NCBI GenBank assembly: GCA_021784595.1
Contig: JAJYHT010000062.1
Coordinates: 1-64,000 of the forward strand
From: Bacillota bacterium
Lineage (GTDB): Bacteria; Bacillota; Sulfobacillia; Sulfobacillales; Sulfobacillaceae
DNA: 64,000 bases
Direction: 5' to 3'
The notes under the pieces are model-generated. The model was not told where the DNA came from and searched no databases. It saw only the letters and a program-made list of their open reading frames with translations. Of this stretch, positions 36,378 to 45,719 are shown one piece after another. Position 1 is the first letter of the stretch. Each line of letters begins with the position of its first letter. The position numbers were made by a program, and so were the translations under genes.

Positions 36378-36539
36378 TGTACTTGTCCAAAGAGGTGCCT
36401 AATTTTTAGGTGTAATCCATGCGTAAGTCGCAAGTAACGAGATGAAAATTCTTGGATAAACTTGTTATAGATTGGTAAACGGTATACACTGTCCCTACTA
36501 CGGCATACGGAGCATTCGCCGGCTTGTAGGAGGGATTCC

Positions 36540-37181
36540 ATGAATTGGACTGTGTATGTGCGGGAAAAAACTCAGTTGCTGTTTTCGTTGGACACATGGC
36601 TACCTACGGAATTGCCCGAGTACGCCACCGGCATTATGTATACGTTGGGCTCTTTGACCGCGTCTAGCTTTGTTGTACTGGTTGTCTCTGGAATTTTGAT
36701 GGCTGCCAATGGTCCTCAATGGTGGACCATTTCATCAATAGGGTTTTACCTGCGGGGCATACACTTTTGGTCAGTGCAAGCCTTCTTTTTTTTCATGGTG
36801 TTGCATTTGTTGCGAGTTTTTTTCTCCGGGGCTTGGCGCGGAGGAAGAGAAAAAACTTGGCTGCTGGGTACGCTCGCTCTCTTGATCTCGGTCCCTACGG
36901 CATTTACGGGATATTTGATGCGGGGAGACTTTTATTCTCAATGGAATGCGGTACAAGCTAAAGATGGTTTGAATGCGTTAGGGCTGGCTTGGTTCAACAC
37001 TCTTAATGCGGGCCAAATGTATGGGCTGCATGTTGTGGTTTTCCCCGTGATTTTGGCATTTATCATCGCCATTCATCTAGCCATGGTGCGCATCAAGGGC
37101 GTGGTTCCTCCCTATCCTGGTCCCGATGAACCCCATGACACCGAAGAGGGGGTCAACCAAAATGTACCATCCGCGCACTGA
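36540..37181 (+). CDS. Cytochrome b6-type protein
   Basis: 213-residue diheme cytochrome b with four membrane helices. Heme ligands H75 and H89 (HFWSVQAFFFFMVLH, 13 residues between) and H164 and H179 (14 between); the H-x14-H spacing is that of cytochrome b6, not of mitochondrial-type cytochrome b. FxGYLMRGDFYSQW and the amphipathic N terminus match the family. GGAGG lies 6 bases before ATG 36540. Overlaps the next gene by 20 bp. No Rieske or cytochrome c gene is in the window. Confidence 0.9.
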   Translation: MNWTVYVREKTQLLFSLDTWLPTELPEYATGIMYTLGSLTASSFVVLVVSGILMAANGPQWWTISSIGFYLRGIHFWSVQAFFFFMVLHLLRVFFSGAWRGGREKTWLLGTLALLISVPTAFTGYLMRGDFYSQWNAVQAKDGLNALGLAWFNTLNAGQMYGLHVVVFPVILAFIIAIHLAMVRIKGVVPPYPGPDEPHDTEEGVNQNVPSAH

Positions 37182-38121
37182 TGTCACGCATCGATATCGT
37201 TATGTTTCGACCGATTTTGTCAAACATCTGCTGGGCACCACGCTAGTCGTGACCGTTGTGACCATGGCGCTGTCGGCGATTTTTCATGAACCGGTGCGGC
37301 CCGCCCTTAAAATTGACACCTATGCCAATCAGCATCCCCGTACCTTTATGTCCGTTGCTCTTAATGCCTTGAACGGTCAGGGAGAAATCGCGGATTATGG
37401 CCCGCCTTACAATAACGGAACGGGTTCGGTACAGGATGTTGTCCAGAAATGGGTGGGCATTATTCATCCTGTGTATCCTAAGACGGATTTTATATTGAAT
37501 CCGTTAAAACAGGCATCTCACTTAGACCCGCAACTAACACCTGCGCTCGATGCCTTTGAAGCAGCCGCACCAGCCCAGCAGACAAAATGGGAAGCTGCCT
37601 TTGCTACGGCATTGGCTCATGCGCGGGTGGTATCTGGTCAGGTGCTTCTGCCGCCCGGGCCTTACGGACCAGTCGGACCAATGATGCAGGACATGTTGAA
37701 GTTGGGGCAGAGCGGTTTGTTGACGGGAGCATTGAATCGCAGTCCGGCCGACTATCAGTTTGACAATCAAAATTCATTGCTGTTTTTACAGGGCAGACCG
37801 CTTCAAGATGCTGCGTCCAAATTAGAGCTGCAAGGGAATCAATGGGGTATTATTCACGAAGAAAACGCTCCCTATCCTGGACCGTGGTGGATGACGATCG
37901 TGACAGCCATTTATCAAATTCCCTTCATTGCCAACGCTAGCGCAGCGGATGCCTTAGCATTGGGTTCCGGAATGTTTCTCTTCATTCTCTTGATGGTAGC
38001 TCCATGGCTGCCCGGGGTGAATCGGTTACCCCGGTTTTTGGGCATTCATCGTTTGATTTGGGCCTCATATTACCGTAAATATCAAAGTGCCAGTTCTAAA
38101 CCACCCGAACAGACGCCATGA
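37162..38121 (+). CDS. Membrane protein partner of cytochrome b6, not a normal subunit IV
   Basis: 320 residues. One helix near residues 17-39, a soluble part of about 200 residues rich in Pro, Ala and Gln, then one or two helices near the C terminus (WWMTIVTAIYQIPF and ALGSGMFLFILLMVAPWL) and a basic tail. Subunit IV of b6f has three helices, about 160 residues and a PEWY motif in the quinol site; none of this is seen, although a PGPWW sequence precedes the second helix. ATG 37162 follows AGGGGG by 9 bases. Overlaps of 20 and 4 bp with both neighbours show it is part of the complex operon. Confidence 0.65.
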   Translation: MYHPRTDVTHRYRYVSTDFVKHLLGTTLVVTVVTMALSAIFHEPVRPALKIDTYANQHPRTFMSVALNALNGQGEIADYGPPYNNGTGSVQDVVQKWVGIIHPVYPKTDFILNPLKQASHLDPQLTPALDAFEAAAPAQQTKWEAAFATALAHARVVSGQVLLPPGPYGPVGPMMQDMLKLGQSGLLTGALNRSPADYQFDNQNSLLFLQGRPLQDAASKLELQGNQWGIIHEENAPYPGPWWMTIVTAIYQIPFIANASAADALALGSGMFLFILLMVAPWLPGVNRLPRFLGIHRLIWASYYRKYQSASSKPPEQTP

Positions 38122-38303
38122 AGCGGTGGACTGGCCCAGCACGTTTCGCTGTCGGTAGTGCCATAGGTATTGGGGGATTAGGCCTGATGGGGCGCTCGGT
38201 GTTTCCTTGGCACGCCAACGCGTTGATTACCGGGGTCGTGATGCTGTTGGTCGGTGTTTTTCTGGCCTTGGGCACTTTTACCCGCCGTCCTAAACGAAAG
38301 TAG
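38118..38303 (+). CDS. 61-residue two-helix membrane protein
   Basis: Hydrophobic segments about 9-28 and 34-54, ending in a basic TRRPKRK tail, so the C terminus is probably cytoplasmic. Its ATG overlaps the upstream stop by 4 bp (ATGA), which ties it to the cytochrome b6 operon. No family recognised. Followed at once by a terminator. Confidence 0.65.
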   Translation: MKRWTGPARFAVGSAIGIGGLGLMGRSVFPWHANALITGVVMLLVGVFLALGTFTRRPKRK

Positions 38304-38310
38304 GAGACTA

Positions 38311-38349
38311 AAAAGTCGGTATCGGACATAACCTGCCGTGCCGACTTTT
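38311..38349 (+). terminator. Terminator of the cytochrome b6 operon
   Basis: Arms AAAAGTCGG and CCGACTTTT are perfect over 9 bases, 8 bp after the last stop; A-tract and T-tract at the two ends make it work on both strands. Confidence 0.65.
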
Positions 38350-38456
38350 GTGCGTTCCCCGAACGAGATAGTCGTCGTTAAACCAGATCTACTCCGACAA
38401 GTCGCACAAATGTCACAATTTATTTATTTCTATGTGCATAAGTGATATGATTGATC

Positions 38457-38477
38457 TATAATGTGAATGGATTCACA
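38457..38477 (+). promoter_or_regulatory. Promoter -10 with overlapping CRP/FNR-type operator
   Basis: TATAAT at 38457-38462 is a perfect -10, with no good -35. The perfect palindrome TGTGAATGGATTCACA (38462-38477) contains TGTGA-N6-TCACA, the CRP consensus, and covers the transcription start. Bound there, a regulator would repress. Confidence 0.6.
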
Positions 38478-38497
38478 AAACAAGGAGGAGTGCTACG

Positions 38498-38671
38498 ATG
38501 AACAATCGTGTAGAAATTTGCCCACAGTGCCGACGTTATCCACTAGAATATCGGACCTTGCAAATTACGGGCGACATGTACGCGTTTTGTGAAAATTATC
38601 CGGAGTGCGGGTATGTGAGCCACATGAAGACGGCTGACCCGTTAGTGAAAAAGATCAGCCATACTGCGTAA
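38498..38671 (+). CDS. 57-residue zinc-ribbon protein
   Basis: Four cysteines, CPQC at 8-11 and CENYPEC at 31-37, form a CxxC...Cx5C metal knuckle. Between them are LEYRTLQITGDMYAF. It resembles topoisomerase-type or rubrerythrin-like zinc ribbons that bind nucleic acid or protein. AAGGAGGAG precedes ATG 38498 at good spacing. The last codons form the left arm of the terminator. Too short to place in a family. Confidence 0.7.
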   Translation: MNNRVEICPQCRRYPLEYRTLQITGDMYAFCENYPECGYVSHMKTADPLVKKISHTA

Positions 38672-38693
38672 TATTGGTATGGCTGATCTTTTT
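38648..38693 (+). terminator. Terminator overlapping the zinc-ribbon stop
   Basis: Perfect 17-base arms AAAAAGATCAGCCATAC and GTATGGCTGATCTTTTT with a 12-base loop. The left arm lies inside the coding sequence, the T-run follows the stem directly. Confidence 0.85.
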
Positions 38694-38775
38694 ACCACCG
38701 TCTAGCGGTGTGTTAAGCACGTTCTAAATAGGGCATCGCAGTGCGCGGGGTTTGCGGTGCGTGTCATGCACGAAC

Positions 38776-39918
38776 TCATTTTGTAAAAGTTCCTCCGCTG
38801 CCTGGATGAAGCGGGAAGTCAGTGGGTGGATAGCGGTGAGGGTCCAAGTGAGGAGCATCGACTTCTCCCATCGCAATTTGAACCGCCAGTTCACCAATAG
38901 CCGGGCCTCGCTTGATGCCAAAACCATTGTCGCCACAAGCTATGTAGAGTCGGTCCATGACCTTTCCAATGAGCGGGCGCCGATCGGGGGTCGCGCCGCA
39001 GAGCCCAGCCCATGAACGTCTCAACTGAGCCGTGTGGGCCCGGGAAATAAGGCGCATAACGCCTGTTGCGATTTCTGCCTCGAACTGCTCATCCCCGGAA
39101 GTCTGGTAATTGTCGGGGTCGTGTTCCCACAGGCGGGTGCCATCGCCAGCCAAGAGATTGTGGGACCCATCTGGGACAAGATACATATCAGTAGACATTT
39201 CGCGTACTATGGGCAGCTGATAACCGCTAGGAAAGTCCAGCGAAGCGAGTTGAGCACGATATGGTCGCAATGCAATGTCCTGCCCAGTGGTTTGCACTAA
39301 TTTGCGAGTCCAGGTACCTGCCGCAATGAGAACTTGGGCAGCTTCTAAGGATGTCCCTGGCCCTTTGATGCTCACCTGGTGGTCCTCCACCTTTATGCTT
39401 TGCACGCGGTACCCTAGATGCACAACTAAATTTTTTGCTTTAGCCATGGCTAACGTGGTCTGAGCATATGCGGTAGGATTGACATGCCAATCCTGGGGCG
39501 TCCAGAATCCGACAATGTTTGCGTCCACTCGATCCAGGTCGGGGTAGTGGGCGATGATCTGACGTTTATTCCAGACCTCTATTGCAATATTGCGGGCTTT
39601 TAGTTCTGCTACTTGAGCCATTAACTGGTCAGCCTCTTTGGGATTGCATAGGCTGAGCATTCCGTCGTGCGCGATCATGGTTGTATCGCCACTTGCTTGC
39701 TGTGCTTGGCGAAATAGCTGGCGGCTACGGGCGACCCACTTTCGATCGTCGGGATGGGCAACGAAGTCTGAGACAATGCCACCTGCTTTGCCGCTGCTTT
39801 CTCCCGCAACATAGGGATTGGCTTCAACCAGCAAAATGCTGCCGAAACCGTGTTCAACGGCATAGAGCGCGGCGGCTGTTCCCCACACTCCGCCACCAAT
39901 AATTATCAAATCATACAT
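38776..39918 (-). CDS. FAD-dependent oxidoreductase (DAO family)
   Basis: 380 residues. Dinucleotide motif DLIIIGGGVWGTAAALYA, SSGKAGGIVSDF, and the C-terminal SWAGLCGATPDRRPLIG...GDNGFGIKRGPAIG of sarcosine/glycine-oxidase-like proteins. AAGGAGCGG precedes ATG 39918; the longer frame to 40008 lacks support. It lies downstream of an amino-acid permease on the same strand, beyond a hairpin, and probably oxidises what the permease brings in. Confidence 0.85.
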   Translation of the reverse strand: MYDLIIIGGGVWGTAAALYAVEHGFGSILLVEANPYVAGESSGKAGGIVSDFVAHPDDRKWVARSRQLFRQAQQASGDTTMIAHDGMLSLCNPKEADQLMAQVAELKARNIAIEVWNKRQIIAHYPDLDRVDANIVGFWTPQDWHVNPTAYAQTTLAMAKAKNLVVHLGYRVQSIKVEDHQVSIKGPGTSLEAAQVLIAAGTWTRKLVQTTGQDIALRPYRAQLASLDFPSGYQLPIVREMSTDMYLVPDGSHNLLAGDGTRLWEHDPDNYQTSGDEQFEAEIATGVMRLISRAHTAQLRRSWAGLCGATPDRRPLIGKVMDRLYIACGDNGFGIKRGPAIGELAVQIAMGEVDAPHLDPHRYPPTDFPLHPGSGGTFTK

Positions 39919-39977
39919 TTGTGCCGCTCCTTTGCATAATCTTGCTCGTGGGGCCGGTCTAAGGAGAGTCCCAAAAT

Positions 39978-40009
39978 GATGGGGAGCCCCTAGTAATGGA
40001 CTCCCCATC
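39978..40009 (-). terminator. Stem-loop between permease and oxidoreductase
   Basis: Perfect 9-base arms GATGGGGAG and CTCCCCATC; on the minus strand an ATTTTG stretch follows. It may terminate the permease message or weaken read-through into the oxidoreductase. Confidence 0.5.
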
Positions 40010-40078
40010 GCTGGTCGTCAATAAGCGCCTGCTGGTTATCGACTTTAGGCCAATCCACTCTGTATGGTTGCGTTGGTG

Positions 40079-41680
40079 CTACAAGGAAAGCTCGTCGGCT
40101 TCTTTGGCGACCACATGAGCTTCGGCCAGGGATTCTGTGGTTCGGCCTGATGCCACCGCCCAGTAGTAAAACGGAATGGACACAGCGACTACTGTCAGTT
40201 CATCCCACGGTGCGGGGATGAGTTTAGAACCGCCGAAAGTCCCAATTTTAGTCCACAAAATCATAAACGCCATATACACAATCAACCACGCGGCACTCTT
40301 TACGTCAGCCCATTGCCGATTTGGGTCGCGAAGGAAATATATCGCATAAATTATGAGCCCGACCAGGGTCATGAGACCCAATTCTCCGTTGGTGGGCCAG
40401 CCTGTCCAGAAAAAGATCAAGCTGCCCACCACAAAGCCTAGCGGGCCAAGCCAAGGCAGTCCGCCCATTTTATAGCGACGCCGCATGTTTCCTGCGATTT
40501 TTCTAAGAACGGTGGCGCTGACCGGTCCCATCATATAAGTCAAGATGGTAGCACTTGATAACACACCTACTAATTTCTGCCAACTAGGGAACGGCAGTAA
40601 AAAGGCAATGCCAGCAATGAACGCGATGAGAATAGCGAAGCTAGGAGTACCCTGCCGACTTAAAGCCTGAAATGGGCGGGGGAAATAGCCGTTGCGCGAG
40701 AACGCCATAATCCCGCGCGGAGTACCGGCCGCATAAACCAGTCCAGTGCCAAAAGGAGAAATAATGGCGTCTCCATATAGAATAATGGCCACCCAACTGA
40801 GGTTTAGCGCTACCGCTAAATTGGCATAAGGGGACGCATAATTCAAAGCATCCCACCCTTTAGCTAGGGCAGAACCAGGCACGGCGCCAATAAATACGAC
40901 TTGCAACAGCATGTACAGAATGCCCACCGCAACCATCGCGAGAATAAAGGCTCGAGGGATGTCGTGTTGGGGATTTTTTGCTTCTCCGGCCAAATCCATC
41001 ATCGGACGAAACCCTGTGAAGGCAAAGATAATGCCTCCCAGTGAAATGGCAGAAAAAACGCCACCCCATCCATAGGGCATGAAGCCACCATATCGATGAA
41101 AGTTGGTTGGGTGAAATCCAACGATTAAAAAGGCAATGATAGTTAAGAGGGGAGCGGCAAACTTAATAAAGGTCAACGGAGTATTGATTTTGGCGTAAAT
41201 CTTGACCCCTAGGTAATTTACCATAAAGAAAAAGGCGACTAGGACTACTGCAACTCCGAATCCAGTGTTTGTCAGAGAACCTGAGGTCGTGTTGTAAAGG
41301 CCATGGATATAACTGGACGAATACTGCAACACAGCTTCTGCCTCGATTGGGGCAACTCCGGCCCAAGAGATGATGGCCGCCCAGCCTATCAGATAACTAA
41401 CTAAAAGCCCGTGCGTGTATCGAGGATAACGGATGATTCCGCCGGCTTCTGGAAGCATGCCTGCCAACTCCGCAAAGGTTAGGCCTAAGACAATGACGCC
41501 GATGCCACCGATGACCCATGATAGGATGGCAGCTGGTCCGGCAATGGTGCCAGCCGTCATTGCCGCAAATAGCCATCCAGAACCTACTAACCCCCCTACT
41601 GCTGTCATCGTTAAATCTAATAGGGTAAGTTCTCGGCGAAGCGATGGACCGGGTCTTATCATCTGTGCGGGAGCACTCAT
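40079..41680 (-). CDS. APC-family amino-acid permease
   Basis: 533 residues with about 12 membrane helices. The TM1 signature LTMTAVGGLVGSGWLFAA and the TM6 block GGIIFAFTGFRPMMDLAGEAKNPQHDIPRA are those of the APC superfamily. AGGAGGTC precedes ATG 41680. Substrate not readable; the downstream FAD oxidase and divergent M20 hydrolase suggest amino acids, amines or N-acyl derivatives. Confidence 0.88.
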   Translation of the reverse strand: MSAPAQMIRPGPSLRRELTLLDLTMTAVGGLVGSGWLFAAMTAGTIAGPAAILSWVIGGIGVIVLGLTFAELAGMLPEAGGIIRYPRYTHGLLVSYLIGWAAIISWAGVAPIEAEAVLQYSSSYIHGLYNTTSGSLTNTGFGVAVVLVAFFFMVNYLGVKIYAKINTPLTFIKFAAPLLTIIAFLIVGFHPTNFHRYGGFMPYGWGGVFSAISLGGIIFAFTGFRPMMDLAGEAKNPQHDIPRAFILAMVAVGILYMLLQVVFIGAVPGSALAKGWDALNYASPYANLAVALNLSWVAIILYGDAIISPFGTGLVYAAGTPRGIMAFSRNGYFPRPFQALSRQGTPSFAILIAFIAGIAFLLPFPSWQKLVGVLSSATILTYMMGPVSATVLRKIAGNMRRRYKMGGLPWLGPLGFVVGSLIFFWTGWPTNGELGLMTLVGLIIYAIYFLRDPNRQWADVKSAAWLIVYMAFMILWTKIGTFGGSKLIPAPWDELTVVAVSIPFYYWAVASGRTTESLAEAHVVAKEADELSL

Positions 41681-42048
41681 CTACGTGTGACCTCCTATAA
41701 TTACGGAATAGTATGCTAGTGACAAGTCGGTGTTCGGAACAAAATGTCTATCTTTTCCATCAGGGAAATTCTGGGGAGGGCATTCGATTACAGAGTACGA
41801 CATATAAGTCGAAAATTCCTGCTATCGTGATAAACGGACTATTATTTGACGTCCCGATCTTTTAGGCTGCAGGGAATTGGTTTAGTATAGTGAAGTGGCA
41901 CCACCTAGCGATTCATTCGACAGATTAAGGCAATCTCTTGCTAGGATAAAATGTTTGCCGTTTAACGCAGGATCTGTAAAGCCGTCGTCGAATGCAGATT
42001 ATTGACTGGTTTTCGAACACCAAATTTGTAATTCGTGAGGAGACCGGG
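41681..42048. other. Divergent intergenic region
   Basis: Separates the permease and the M20 hydrolase and should hold both promoters. A TATAGT hexamer near 41886 is a possible -10 for the hydrolase. No gene or clear operator seen. Confidence 0.35.
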
Positions 42049-43206
42049 ATGATTATTCAGGATTCGCTGTGGGACGAAATAGAACCATGGATGTTAGAGA
42101 CGCGTCGAAACATTCACCGATTCCCTGAATTGGGATTAAATACCACAAAAACACAGCAGTTGGTTGAAGAGGCATTAGACAGCATGGGCATAGTCCACAC
42201 GAGACCCATAGCTTATGGAGTTAAGGCGCTGATCGGACCTGCTGGCGGCAATGCTCTCTTATTGCGGGGCGACATGGATGCACTGCCCATTTCCGAGGCG
42301 ACGGGGTTGCCCTTTGCTTCGGCGATTCCGGGTGCGATGCACGCCTGTGGTCATGATTGTCACACCGCGATGTTGTTGGGCGCGGCCCGATATATTAAGG
42401 CGCATGAAGATCAATTGTCACGACCTATTGTGTTGATGTTTCAACCGGGGGAAGAAGGACCGGGCGGGGCACTGCCGATGATTGAAGCCGGTATCCTAGA
42501 GAACCCGCCGGTAACCCAGGCCGCGATGATTCATATTACAGACGAGCTGTCCACAGGAATAATTGGGCTGAAGGAAGGGCCCGCGATGGGGGGATGCGAT
42601 GACTTTACGATTACCGTGAGGGGAAAAGGAGGACATGGATCTGCTCCCCATACGGGGGTGGACGCCATTATGGTTAGTGTAGCCATGATTTCAGCACTCC
42701 AAGTGATCGTAAGTCGTGAGCAGGATCCTCTGGATTCCTGTGTTATCAGCGTGGGGACCATCCACGGGGGATACCGGGAAAACGTGATTGCCGATCAGGT
42801 GGTGATGACAGGAACTATTAGGACACTGCAGTCGACCACCAGAAACCGTGCGTTGCAACGTGTTCGAGAGGTTGTTGACCATGTCGCTGGCATGTATCGG
42901 GCCCGGGTTGACCTGGTGGTCGAGGCCGGGTATCCCCCGACGGTAACCGATGTGGCATGGACGCGCGGAGCGAAAAACATTTTGGCCCAACAATTAGGGC
43001 CTGACTACGTGGTGGATATCGCGCAGCCTACGCTAGGTGTCGAAGACTTCGCCTACGTAGCAGAGCGGGTTCCTTCAGCGGTGTTGAATGTGGGCATCGT
43101 CGGCGAGGGGTTTACGACGGGGCTTCACTCGGCAGGACTGCTGGTAGATGAAAAAGCGCTAAAATTTGGCGCCGCAGCGTTTGCGGCTCTGGCGTTGCAG
43201 AAATAG
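42049..43206 (+). CDS. M20 family amidohydrolase (N-acyl-amino-acid hydrolase type)
   Basis: 385-residue dinuclear metallo-enzyme splitting N-acyl or conjugated amino acids (hippurate, IAA-conjugates, N-acetyl-diaminopimelate relatives). Motifs: RRNIHRFPELG, LLRGDMDALPI, MHACGHDCHTAMLL, PGEEGPGGALPMI, and the dimerisation region GKGGHGSAPHTGVDAI. GAGGAG lies 6 bases before ATG 42049; the longer frame from 41992 is less likely. Divergent from the permease. Confidence 0.9.
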   Translation: MIIQDSLWDEIEPWMLETRRNIHRFPELGLNTTKTQQLVEEALDSMGIVHTRPIAYGVKALIGPAGGNALLLRGDMDALPISEATGLPFASAIPGAMHACGHDCHTAMLLGAARYIKAHEDQLSRPIVLMFQPGEEGPGGALPMIEAGILENPPVTQAAMIHITDELSTGIIGLKEGPAMGGCDDFTITVRGKGGHGSAPHTGVDAIMVSVAMISALQVIVSREQDPLDSCVISVGTIHGGYRENVIADQVVMTGTIRTLQSTTRNRALQRVREVVDHVAGMYRARVDLVVEAGYPPTVTDVAWTRGAKNILAQQLGPDYVVDIAQPTLGVEDFAYVAERVPSAVLNVGIVGEGFTTGLHSAGLLVDEKALKFGAAAFAALALQK

Positions 43207-43680
43207 CATCACTCATTGGGATATGCAATGCGCCCGGTTCCTGGTGGAGCCGGGTTCCCGTTCTATTTGCCGGAAAAACCCCTCGCAATCCTACCCCAAG
43301 ATTTTAATCGCAAATGGAGAAAGAATTATTGGGGTTTGTTCCCCCAGACTTGGAATAGTGAGACGGCCTAGTCGTCAAGACGTAGCGAGCCCGTATTAAA
43401 AACTCGACGTGTGGTGACGATGGCTAGTATTGTTGGCCCGACAACGGACAGTTCGACTGACCGGAGGTTGCATAACCTGGTCAAAGGCAGAGGAGACAGA
43501 TTCTAAACGTAAGACCGCTTATCGATTACCCGGAGACCCAGGGCATGGTGTGTGTAAGAAAGGGCGCGGCAGTTATGCCTTCGCGCAAGTCGAGGAGTGG
43601 GATGATTCACTCTCTCAGCAATCCAAGGGATGCCACAAGCACATCGCCTCATGGCACCCAGGTTTTTCACAAAGGTCAAT
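43207..43680. other. Intergenic region with weak stem-loop
   Basis: CCCGG/CCGGG at 43233-43254, shortly after the hydrolase, could be a weak terminator. The rest has no credible gene. Confidence 0.35.
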
Positions 43681-43971
43681 CTAAAATCCACGGTGGGGAT
43701 CGTTGACCATTTCAATACGGCCGCAATGGGAGCAGACAAATACATGCACCATCACGTTGCGCTCGGTCATTTGATCAAAAAACGTTTCGTCGCGAGCCCC
43801 CAGCAGTACATCCGCGGCTACACCCCAGCCTCGATTCATGCCGCCAGTTCTGATGGCGTGGGGCCCTCGGTAATCCATTGCTGTCTGACAGGCATTGCAT
43901 TGATGGTCAGGCATTTGGGCGGGCTGCTGTCCACCGTCAACCATATTTTGCAGGGATTTAAAAAAGCTCAT
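43681..43971 (-). CDS. Small double-CxxC zinc protein
   Basis: 96 residues with CNAC near residue 25-28 and CSHC near 80-83, separated by a middle segment RTGGMNRGWGVAADVLLGARDETFFDQM cut here as its parts GGMNRGWG and DETFFDQ. The two knuckles probably make one zinc site. GGGGAG sits 6 bases before ATG 43971. Similar small proteins are annotated as nucleic-acid-binding, without known role. Stands alone. Confidence 0.62.
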   Translation of the reverse strand: MSFFKSLQNMVDGGQQPAQMPDHQCNACQTAMDYRGPHAIRTGGMNRGWGVAADVLLGARDETFFDQMTERNVMVHVFVCSHCGRIEMVNDPHRGF

Positions 43972-44202
43972 CGTCTACTCCCCTTAATATAATATTTGCA
44001 CGCTAGTTTAGATAAGATGAGTCTTCTGCACGTAAAATGCAACAAACAAAAATGCCAATTATAGCCAAATTACGAATAATATTATAGCATAGTTGAACAG
44101 GTTGGAACGATTGATGTTCCTGGGGACTGCTGCAATGGCTTAATGATTTTTATCGCTCGTTTCCCGAAGCGTTATACTAGAAAAAACTCTAGGAGAAACG
44201 TG

Positions 44203-45204
44203 ATGAGTACAGCCACTCGAGAAATTTACTTTGTCAAACGTCCTGTCGGAATGGTCGGTGTAGATAGTTTTCGAATAGAAAGCTCCAGACTGTCGGATCT
44301 GTCCCAAGGTGACGTGCTGGTTCAGATCCGGTATTTGTCTGTGGATCCATATATGCGAGGTCGAATGAACGATAATCGTTCTTATGTTGCCCCTTTTGCT
44401 TTGAACACCGTGATGACTGGCGGAGCCGTAGGTCAGGTGATACAAAGCAGGGACCCTGCGATTCATGAAGGAGATTGGGTTTTTGGGCAACTTCCCTGGG
44501 CTGATTATGCTCTGGTCCAGGGCGATGGGCTTAAGGTTTTGGATTCTCATCTCCCTCCTACGACCGCCTTACATGTCCTGGGACTAACAGGGCTGACGGC
44601 ATATTTTGGACTGCTATCGGTTGGAGCCGCTAAATCGGGTGATACGGTGGTGGTTTCTGGAGCCGCAGGTGCTGTGGGTTCAGTAGTGGGGCAAATCGCA
44701 AAAATCAATGGATGTCATGTCATTGGGATCGCCGGTTCAGACGATAAATTGCGCATGTTGCTGGATGATTATGGGTTTGACGGGGCCATCAACTACAAGT
44801 ATCAAAATGTCGCCGCAACCCTTGGTCAGATCACGAAAGGCGTGGATGTCTATTTTGACAATGTGGGCGGACCGATATCGGACGCAGTAATTAGCCACAT
44901 CAATGATTTTGGCCGGATAGCTATCTGCGGACAAATTGCCCTTTACAATAACGTCGCGCCGGACTTGGCGCCTCGCATTATTCTTCCCTTGTTGCTGACT
45001 CGAAGGGCAACCGCTCAAGGCTTTATCGTCAGTGATTATTCCAGAGATTTTAAGCTCGCTTTGTCGCAGTTAGGCCATTGGTACAGTGAGGGACGCCTCA
45101 AAATTCGAGAAGATATTGTACAAGGGTTGGAGTATGCTCCCCAAGCGTTCTTGCGTCTGTTTGAGGGCGCTAACCTTGGAAAGCAATTGGTTTATTTGCC
45201 CTAA
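44203..45204 (+). CDS. Zinc-independent NADPH-dependent oxidoreductase (CurA/PTGR type)
   Basis: 333-residue medium-chain dehydrogenase of the prostaglandin-reductase/curcumin-reductase group. Marks: YLSVDPYMRGRMND near the N terminus, nucleotide loop VVSGAAGAVGSVVGQIAK, GVDVYFDNVGG, and the absence of the zinc-ligand residues. Members reduce the C=C bond of alpha,beta-unsaturated carbonyls, a detox step. AGGAGAAACG precedes ATG 44203. Confidence 0.9.
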   Translation: MSTATREIYFVKRPVGMVGVDSFRIESSRLSDLSQGDVLVQIRYLSVDPYMRGRMNDNRSYVAPFALNTVMTGGAVGQVIQSRDPAIHEGDWVFGQLPWADYALVQGDGLKVLDSHLPPTTALHVLGLTGLTAYFGLLSVGAAKSGDTVVVSGAAGAVGSVVGQIAKINGCHVIGIAGSDDKLRMLLDDYGFDGAINYKYQNVAATLGQITKGVDVYFDNVGGPISDAVISHINDFGRIAICGQIALYNNVAPDLAPRIILPLLLTRRATAQGFIVSDYSRDFKLALSQLGHWYSEGRLKIREDIVQGLEYAPQAFLRLFEGANLGKQLVYLP

Positions 45205-45719
45205 GGACGACACTGAAAGGGCGTCAGTTGTTATTTACCATATAAGCTAGGAGCTGTTCGCGGGCGCGGCGGTGTTTGAGTGCCCAGTGGCAACATTGGC
45301 ATTCTGCGCTTCTAAGAGTGTTAAACACGTGTTGTATCTAAAAGGCGTTACCGCCAAGCTTTTTCCTCTGTAATCTCGCCCAAAGCGTATTTTCTCAGAC
45401 CGCAGTTCAGGAACAAACCAAAGCGTGCAGGAAATTTTCCCTATAAAGATGTTTTTTATGCCATGGGACACATGTGCAATCTGACCGCCAACCGTCCCCA
45501 GCCCGAGAACCGGTCTTAAGTGCACTAGATTTTGGTTATCACGAGTTTAAAAGGCGACTGGGTAGATTAGAATGAAATATTTAATTCCGCGAGCGATTTT
45601 TAGCCAACCTTCAGGACAGTTTTAGGATGTGTTCAGCCAAAACACAGGCCACCTCAAGCTTGGTGGCTTATTCTGACTCACGAGACTTCATAAGCGGAAA
45701 GTGGGTGTGGGTCGACAAG
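45205..45719. other. Intergenic region, nothing firm
   Basis: Minus-strand frame at 45247-45525 has no ribosome site or family look. The last 90 bases may belong to the next gene if it starts at 45627. Confidence 0.35.

Noticed and set aside
43430-43684. 84-codon plus-strand frame
   Set aside because: Convergent into the real small zinc protein, no ribosome site.
45247-45525. 92-codon minus-strand frame
   Set aside because: No start signal and no recognisable motif.
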